Below, in pieces: positions 52,741 through 61,700 of a DNA stretch of 64,000 bases. The notes under the pieces are model-generated. The model searched no databases, was not told the origin of the DNA, and worked only from the letters and a program-made list of their open reading frames with translations. How positions within the stretch are numbered: the stretch's first letter is position 1; each line of letters opens with the position of its first letter. This stretch comes from Allacma fusca (Eukaryota; Arthropoda; Collembola; Symphypleona; Sminthuridae), in contig OX359247.1 in NCBI GenBank assembly GCA_947179485.1, positions 58,997,131-59,061,130 on the forward strand. The letters are read 5' to 3'. A program made the position numbers and the translations under genes.

Positions 52741-55700
52741 GTAAGCTGGTTCTTCTCCAATTATATCTTTGTTTTCGAAAAATGTAAGGTCCGAAAGATA
52801 TTTGTAAGCTTTTAGTGAATTTGTTGCATTCATGAAAACAAATTTACACAAAAATATAAATCATTGTGGGAGATTTTACTATGAAATTGTAATCCTTACA
52901 ATGAATTCGCGAGCTTTAAAAGGACTTGCACAGTTTAGGCCACGTTTTTTAAATTTTCTAAAAATCTGTAGAAATCGTAAAAAGCAAAAATTTACAGTAC
53001 ATTGGTAACTTCTCAGCAAAATTCTCAACTAAATGGCAATGCTCAAAAGTCATCTGACAGGTTTTAAGAAATTGTAGTAAAAACAACGATCCGACGTTGC
53101 AATAATAATTGCAAAATTTCTAATAAAATCACTTGATCTAAAAAACTGATTTTTTAAAGTTTCACACGATTCATATTCAAAAAATTGTCTAAACACATAT
53201 AAAAAGGTTACTAACCTTTCAATAAATTTGAAAATACCCGTTTTTCTATCATTTAAGTATGGCTTGGAGACATTCAAGAAATTCGGCCGGGGAAATCCAA
53301 CAAGGCTTTTCCCACATCCTGTTCGGATTCCAAAAGACTGGACGAGAACAGATGCTTTATTATTTTCTACGGGAATGAATTTGTTCTTAAGAACATCTGC
53401 CTAGCAGGTTTGTTTTCCATTGAAATTTTAAAAACAACGTTTCCTACTTTCATTTGAACTGGAATTTAGTTCTTGACGTGTTTCTGTCGACGAAAAACCA
53501 AATTTTAAATGTTTGCCCTCATTTTCTTAAAATATGCTTCTCAACTATCTCTACCGAGATCAGAATTTGGCATTTACTATTAGAAAGCTCTTAAAGCTCT
53601 AAATTGCAAGATTGAAATGAACACACGTCTAGGATTAAAACTTGTGCTTGAATTAAAATATATAAGCCAATAATAATAATAATAATAATAAATGTAAATA
53701 ATAATAAAATTAATAAAAAACCAATAAACTAATAATAAGTTTAAAGATATGTAATTATTTTCAATCAAATTTTAGCCTTGTGCATTGACGAAGCCCAAAC
53801 GTGGATAACGTCTCTACGAGCATTGAAGGCAATTACAGTCGTTGATTACCCAACAAAATTGGACAACTGGATGTCCGAGACATTTGACTCCGTAGTGACT
53901 GCTGGTGCTCCGTAATACTGCTTTCTAAACATGCGTCCCTTAACACATTTAAATAATATTGCACATTACTTGTTGAAGATCTTCTTAAAATTTTGGGAAG
54001 ACGCGATTCCGGGATTGATGTGTCATTCGACATTTTTTATCATAAGATGTATCAACAGTTCAGTTTTTCAAAAAATGAGACAATTCTCTCTGTTTTTTTT
54101 AGGATGAGGCTGGAGCAATTAAGGACAGTGACGAACAAAGTCAACTACCGGCTATCAACCAGAAAGCTAATGGATGAATTTCGCCAGTCCTCCTCCATCG
54201 ACAGTTTGTCCTTTGAGGGTTTCAGTCTCTTATTACGAAAGTGGTTACACAGCCAGCAAGTAAGGATTTAACGTTCATGAAACACGATTTGTAAATGAGA
54301 AAAAGGTCCGATAAAAAGTTTTTTTGATTCCAGATCTTCACGGATATTTTGGGCCCTTATGCAATTGTCGACTGTTCCAGTGCAGATAAAATCCCTTTTA
54401 GTGCTTTCCAGGACTTTATTAGAAGTGAGCAAAAGGAGGAAGTTTTGGGAAGGGACCAATACCCATTCAGAGATAATGGCTCTCTCCTCATGGATAAGTA
54501 CAATGTTCGAATCGATGACGTGAGTCAAATCTCCTTTTTTTCTGAATATATCGTATTATGTAAAATGAACTAGTTTTCAAACAAAATTTGGGTTAAAATT
54601 CTAGGCCATTGATTACCTTTTCTCAACTCAAAACCAAATCTGGGATGAGCAATACTCAAAAGTGTACCAAGACATGACACGGCCCCTGTCTCACTATTGG
54701 ATCGCATCTTCACATAATACGTAAAATACAATTCATTAGACATAATATGAGGTCCACGCAATGAAAAAATTAGAGGCTCACGCGAAATATTATTTTGAAC
54801 AGCATAAAAGAAATGAATTCTAAATTTGCAGATACTTAACAGGCAATCAGCTCAATTCAGATTCTTCAGTTGAAGCTTACGTCCGATGTCTCCGTTGGGG
54901 CTGCCGATGCATCGAGTTGGATTGCTGGGACGGACCCAATAACAATCCCGTTATTTACCATGGGATGGCACTAACCAGCAAAATACTCTTTGTCGATGTT
55001 CTGGAGGTCATCCGAGACCACGCTTTTGAAACTTCTGAGTATACCTAATATTTTTTAAAAGGATTGCTTGTCTCGTTGCCCCTTACATAACCTAAATGAT
55101 GAACAATGTTTTGACGCCCATTGTAGAACAAGGACTCATTTTAATTGTATGTAGGTTCCCCGTGATCCTGAGCATTGAGAACCATTGCAGTCCCCGGCAG
55201 CAAAAAGTGATGGCCAAGAAGTTCCAAGAGATTTTGGGGAAATTGCTGTTAACGATACCCATCAACAGGACTGAGTCAACCTTGCCCTCACCCACTCAAC
55301 TCAAGCGAAAGATTCTTATCAAGTGTAAACAGATTCCTTTGGAACCTCGACCCATCAAAAACAGTGGGAGCACGACAGATTCTTCCACGAAACTCAACAA
55401 AACTTTGAGGAGTGGGAAAATGTATCTTCAAAATCCCAACGGACAATGGCAACCCTTCTTTTTTGCTCTCACCAGAACCAAATTAGAGTACACGGAAATA
55501 CCTGACATACGTCAGTCGGAGCTTCTGCCCGTAAATTGTGTAAGTTATGATTGGTTAAATTCTATGCAAACTAGCACCTTTAAAGTGTAAAACCTTTTAA
55601 GGGACAGGTATCGGGTGATTTCGCCCGATGCCTGTCGGGTAAACTTTTTCTTCCTGGAATTTTAGACTATTCAGTGCAATTATTTTGCATGGTACAATAT

Positions 55701-58700
55701 AAGCTGATGAAATTTTCTACATTTTTTAGTACAAAGCTGAAGAGCTCCATTTCAATCAAAAATGGTTTCATGGGAAAGTGGCAAATGGTCGAGACGTCAC
55801 AGAAGAACGGGTTATTAATTTCAACATTGAGGGCGGGTTTCTGGTGAGAGAGAGTGAGTCTCTTCCTGGAAGCTATGTCATATGTATCTTGTGAGTCTCT
55901 TTTACGGTTTGATTATACCATTATAATATTAAACACACACTGTTTATTTTATTTATGTGATTCAGGATATGCGACAGTAATTTCTCCTTTGCTACGCCAA
56001 AGATAGAGCAATCGATTTCCGATTTCTAGCCAAATATTTTCGAAATATTTTAACTTAACAATTGCTTCGCTCACAAAGATCGTCTTTTCAAATTGAGAAT
56101 TTCATATTTGGGTTATTTTCTTAATGCTGTTCCGCCACAATTTGATCTAACGAACAAATGTTGAGAAAACATAAAATACGCTTTCTCTGAATGAAGTTAA
56201 ATAAATTGTTTTGTTGAATTGTTTTCTTTGGTTCAGGTAAAATATGTGACCGTACTTGGTATTTTGGTACATTTTCTATACCCGGTTTCTAAAATATTTG
56301 CGTCTACTAATTCTGCTATCAACACGTTAGAAGTAATATCTTGTGTATGTTTAGGTCAGGTGGACAACCTTACAACATTAGAATTGCAACAGTGTTTGAG
56401 AACGGAAGAACTTACTATTACATTTTGATTACGAAGAAGTTCCCGAGTCTTTTCGACTTAATTTGCTTCTACAGGAATAATCAATTGGAAACAAGGGTTA
56501 GCATAGAATTGAACCCTATTTTTAAAGTCCTATATTTAAATAGCTTAAACAAATTAAGCACTCCCTATTCTAAATATTCAATTCATATTTGATTCGAAAG
56601 GAATTCCGACTGATGAAGCTGGCCAAATCCGTTCCGGTCCCTCAAACTCATGAAAAAGAGGATTGGTTTTACAAAGACATCACTCGGGAAGAAGCGGAAG
56701 AAGCTCTGAGAAAAGTCTATATGAATGGCGCATTCCTAGTGCGATATACCAACACTTCGAAGGCCTGCCGTTTCGTTATTTCCTTCAAGTAGATTCATCT
56801 TAATATTTTTACAGTAGTATCATATGCTTCGTTATTTTAATCCCTATTGCTAGTCCGCTGATCCTTTAGACATTTTCCCCACAACATTTTGCAGAATCGA
56901 TAATTTGGTCAAACACTGTCGCGTGCGAGCTGATGGGAGACTCTTGGTGGTGGCAACTAAATATTTTGAAGACATTACTAAAGTTGTGAATTACTATAAG
57001 AGCAGACCGTTTTTTAAAGGTGTCACTTTAAAATTCCCCATTACGAAAACAGTGTTTGAAGATCTGAAAACCATAGAAGTTGGCGGAATTAGCTCTGAGG
57101 TAATTGCATATTTTTTAAAATAGTACATATTATGTACATTGTAAATTGCTTCCGTCATCTGTAAAGAAATCAATTTTATAAAATAAGCACTTCTTGTCGA
57201 TTTACGAATATGTCGATTCTTTCCGAACTCAAGAATAAGTTTCAGTACAATTTTAAGTCTAAATTTCTTCTTTAATGGAAACTCTTAACTAAACTTTTTA
57301 TGTTAATGAATGTTTCCTTTGCATATTTTAGACTCCTGCGGATGGTGGGGAAGTTGCTGGGTACATTTATACTGCCAACGCAAACGTAATTATTTTATTT
57401 ATTTATTATATTTTATATGGTTATCAATGGAAGTATATACAATACAAGGACGATTAGTGCTGTAAGTTTATTGTAACTGTCGGAAGATATAAATTACAGG
57501 TGATTGATTCAATGTGGAACTAAAAATTGTAGAATCCTTTAAAAGCCTCTACTTTCTTACTGTTTTGGACTCCTCAGTCAAAGGAGTCATTAAATACTGA
57601 CCTAGAAGTTCAGGTCAAGTTTTAAATATGCAAAAACAAATGACTACAAAATGGGGAAATTGATTGTTTTGTACCTTCCCCTTTTATCTGGCATTGTTTT
57701 TTACAGTAATCGAATTTCAATTATTGCTTGAAATAGGAACAATAATTTTATTAAAATGACAATAAAATTTATTGTCAAAATTTGATGACTATTTCAAAGG
57801 AAATCAAAGCCAGAGCCATTCATTCTTACCATGCTCCGCCAGATCGACCGGACATGTTGTCCTTTAAGAAGAATGACATTATCGGGAATGTTGTTAAAGA
57901 GGAGGAAAATGGGTGGTGGAAGGGGGATTTGGGAAGTGAGAAGCAAAAGTCCTTCCCATCCCATTTCGTTGAAGTCATAGAACAAGCAAATCAGTCAAAT
58001 CTTTTTGGTGACATGCAAACCGGAACGGTTGGGGTGGGTAAAGTGGAAATATTGTCGAACCCGGACTACCCCAGACTTCCTTACATCCTCCAAATTTACG
58101 ACAGCGTTGTTCCTTTCCGGGTTGCCGTGGAAACAAGTAGGGAGGCGAAAAATTGGCAAGACGCCATCAACGGCATTGTTCAACAAACTGGAGATATTCA
58201 AACCGACGTAAGCGGCTCTTTATCCCTTTAAATCTGGTCTTTGAAATATTTCATTTTGAATGTACTCCCGAATTTAAGCTTCACAATGTCAACTGAAGAT
58301 CTGCGATTCCAGTGTCACATTCTGGTAATTTAATTTACTTCGTTTCATAATCCTTTTAACAAACGCCCCAATTCTCGACTAGTAATTCCTTGTCTGCTCT
58401 TAGTGCATATAGTTAATTTACCTTTATATTTCTAATACCATACAAATCATGGCTACGCTAAAATTTGAGACTGCTCGTAGGGTGGCGTAGCTACGGCCGT
58501 CACAGTAAATTGTGTTCTAATTCTAAGCCATATAATGTTTGATACTGGTCGTAGACAGGGTGCCAAGATTATTGGATTCTCAAATCAGGACATCTAAGTG
58601 AGTTGTAAAAAGAATAAAAAAATAAGATACGTTTCAGACCAATTTAACTATTACTTGTATTTGTCTTGCAAATACCAAAGAAAACTTGTTGATTCTAGTT

Positions 58701-61700
58701 TCAAAATTTTGAATGAGCTCCTCCGTGACAGAAAATAAAGTTGTCCTAATTCTTCCGGAACTTCATAAAAATCTAGCAAAGTATCTTCAAGCAAGTGGAA
58801 AGCACTTCAGTTTTTTTTATTTCTTGTATCTGAGACTATAGAAAATTCTTGAGATAGTATTTCATTTATCAAAGCTTCGAGTAAAAATGGAGCCAGAAGA
58901 CTTTGAAGTAAAGCTGCAACTTTTATATTTCCTAAAGTCATTGTAACCGGTATTTTAAAATTTTAAAATATTTGTCTCGCCAAACTAGAAAAACAGTCCG
59001 AACTTCTGAAAGATTGGTGATGCTTTACTTCATGATACGTCAGGGCTAATTCGACAGCTGTAGTTTTGTCATCACTGTTTTTAAATGCCTCAAACACGGA
59101 CACATTCGCTTGACTCACGCACTCAGCTTTGTTTTATGAATTTCTTTCCAAATATGATACTTTGAAATCAGGACTAAATTCAAGCTCTTCAAGACAGCAG
59201 GTGAGTCTAGGTCAAATCAGGACTTATGCGCACGTATTATAGAGTACGTAGTAAAATGTCATCGATTACCGTGGTTTCATAGGAATTTCAAAATTTAAAA
59301 AAGAAATCTAAAAAACCACTAAACCAATTTTAATAAAATACAAACTCAATCTTACTGTTGACACAAGTAATGTTCACAAATGGTATTATCGGAATCAGCA
59401 ATGCATGTTTGGAGATAACCGTCATTTAATTTATTTTAAAAAATTTTAAGATATTCTTTTGTCTCAAACTATCTGGCGGATTTAACCTAATAGGAACTCA
59501 GCCAAACACTATTAAGTTTTAGTTAAATCGGTGCAATAGTTTTTAAGCTATCGTGCGGAAGGAAACTTTCGGAAATTTGTTTTTTTTGGAAAACAGCGAT
59601 TTCAGTTTTTCATTTCCGAAAAAAATCAGGATAAATTAACATGTCAGCTAGTTTGTAGCAAATTATGAGACCTTTAAAAATTGTATAATAACCTAATCAC
59701 TGAAGAGTGTTATAACTTTCTACGGGGTACGTCGGGTAGCAATGTAGCATAGGCCTGAAAATCCAATCTACATAGAATAGAAGTCTCCCCCAGATTGCCG
59801 GCGGTGCAGTGGTGCGTTTGATATATAAAGAAACCTATAAAATTGATCGCAATCTAGTGTGAATGTTACTTTTTAAAATAAAAATTAGAACAAAAGTAAT
59901 CCAAAACTCACACCTTTGCTCCGTCCATTTGACTGCCGTGAGCTTATTTGTTGAATTTGGTCAATTTTTTTCTCTTGAAATATGGACACGAGAGTTTTCT
60001 TCATGTATGTATGTTCATATATGTATAGTTCATGTATGTACGTAGGTATTTGTATGTATCTATAAATTTATGTACACAGGATGTATGTTTCACAGGACTA
60101 ACAGCAACTATGAATGAGGTAGTTTCTAACCTTCACGAAGCTAAATTAGTGTTACACTAATATTATCAATGACCCATGACAACTAGTTACTAAACTCACT
60201 TTTAGAAACAATTTAAGATTACAATAAAATTTGCAAAAATTGTTCCAAGGTCATGTTAGTCACGTTCCCCCGAAAAATGCATTGAGCGGTAAAATTATTC
60301 CAAAATTGATTTGAAAATGTTGAACAAGCCCAAGATGTCACAAATGCCCAAAATGCCACAAATGCCCAAAATGTCACAAATGCCCAAAATGTCACAAATG
60401 TCACAAATGCCCAGTTGTGCCTGGATTTGAAAATTCCAGGACATTTTGGGAAAGCATTTAGAGCATCATGCCTTGGCACTTTCATTTTTGCAACCCTGGT
60501 CATAAAATACAGTAAAAGTCCGTTATGAGGGATGCAATTTCTCGATCCCACCAGAAGCTCCATAAATGTAGTGTAATATAAGGGATTTTATTTATTAGGG
60601 ACGAAACAAGCCGGTCCCTGGGACCTCCCTTATAACGGATTTTGACTGTACATAATTATCACTACGAAAACGTTGGAACCAGTAATATTTGATGAGGGTG
60701 CCTCATGATTGGTTTGATGTATTTCTAAGAAAATTTTAATGTTTTGGACTTCCAGACTCCGTCTTCACTATGGAAGAGCATTCTCAAAATGCTCTGCAAA
60801 ATAAGAAGGCACAATAAACCACCTAAAGAATTCTCTAGACTCATTATCTATTGCAAAGGTGTGCCTCAAAGACATCCAACGGATGTTGCAAGTGAAGGAC
60901 GGAAATTCAATGAAATTTCCAGTTTTAATGAAGGCTCTGCGATGAAGGCGATGGGCGCGGATCCTGTTTATTTCTGTTGGTACCATGAGGTTTGTTTCCA
61001 CAAAAATTCCTTATAAGTATTAAATGTTTTTGAAGACTAGGAACTTGTTTTTCACTGTTTCCAGGATGCAAATATTATTATTTAAAGAATTCTCTTTGAC
61101 ATTTATTTACGAGTTCAAAATTTACGACTAAATGTATTTACACATAACAAAGATGGGCGCCTGGCCTATAAGTGGGCCCTTTAAATAGGCTAGGATGTTA
61201 GGTTAGGCTAACAAACTCCTTTAAAAAATAGGCCGGGCATCGTAAAAAGTTAATGTATAAATTCTAATAATACAATACAATTATGCTAAAATTTCTGTTA
61301 TACTTTTATTCGTCGACTAGGTTAAAGGACAGGCACAGGTGAACTTGTGAATGTAGGCTATAGGCTGTAGCATAAGCAAATTGTTAGCCCATATATGACA
61401 CAAAACTAAAAGTAGGGATAGTTTTTTCTGTTTGTACAAGCAGGGTAAATATTATCACTGTCGTTAATTTGATTGAGCTTCCACATTTTCTACTATAGAG
61501 AAAGTCCTCAAACTAGAATAAATTTATGAAGCATTTACAATTTGAAGGTCCAGCTTAGTCGTGTGTATCCAAATGGCCAGCGGGTCAACTCGTCAAATTA
61601 CATCCCAATCACAATGTGGAATGCTGGATGTCAGCTAGCGGCTCTCAATTACCAGACCCCAGGTATAGCAGATTTACATTGTAAATTTAGGTGTTATTTA

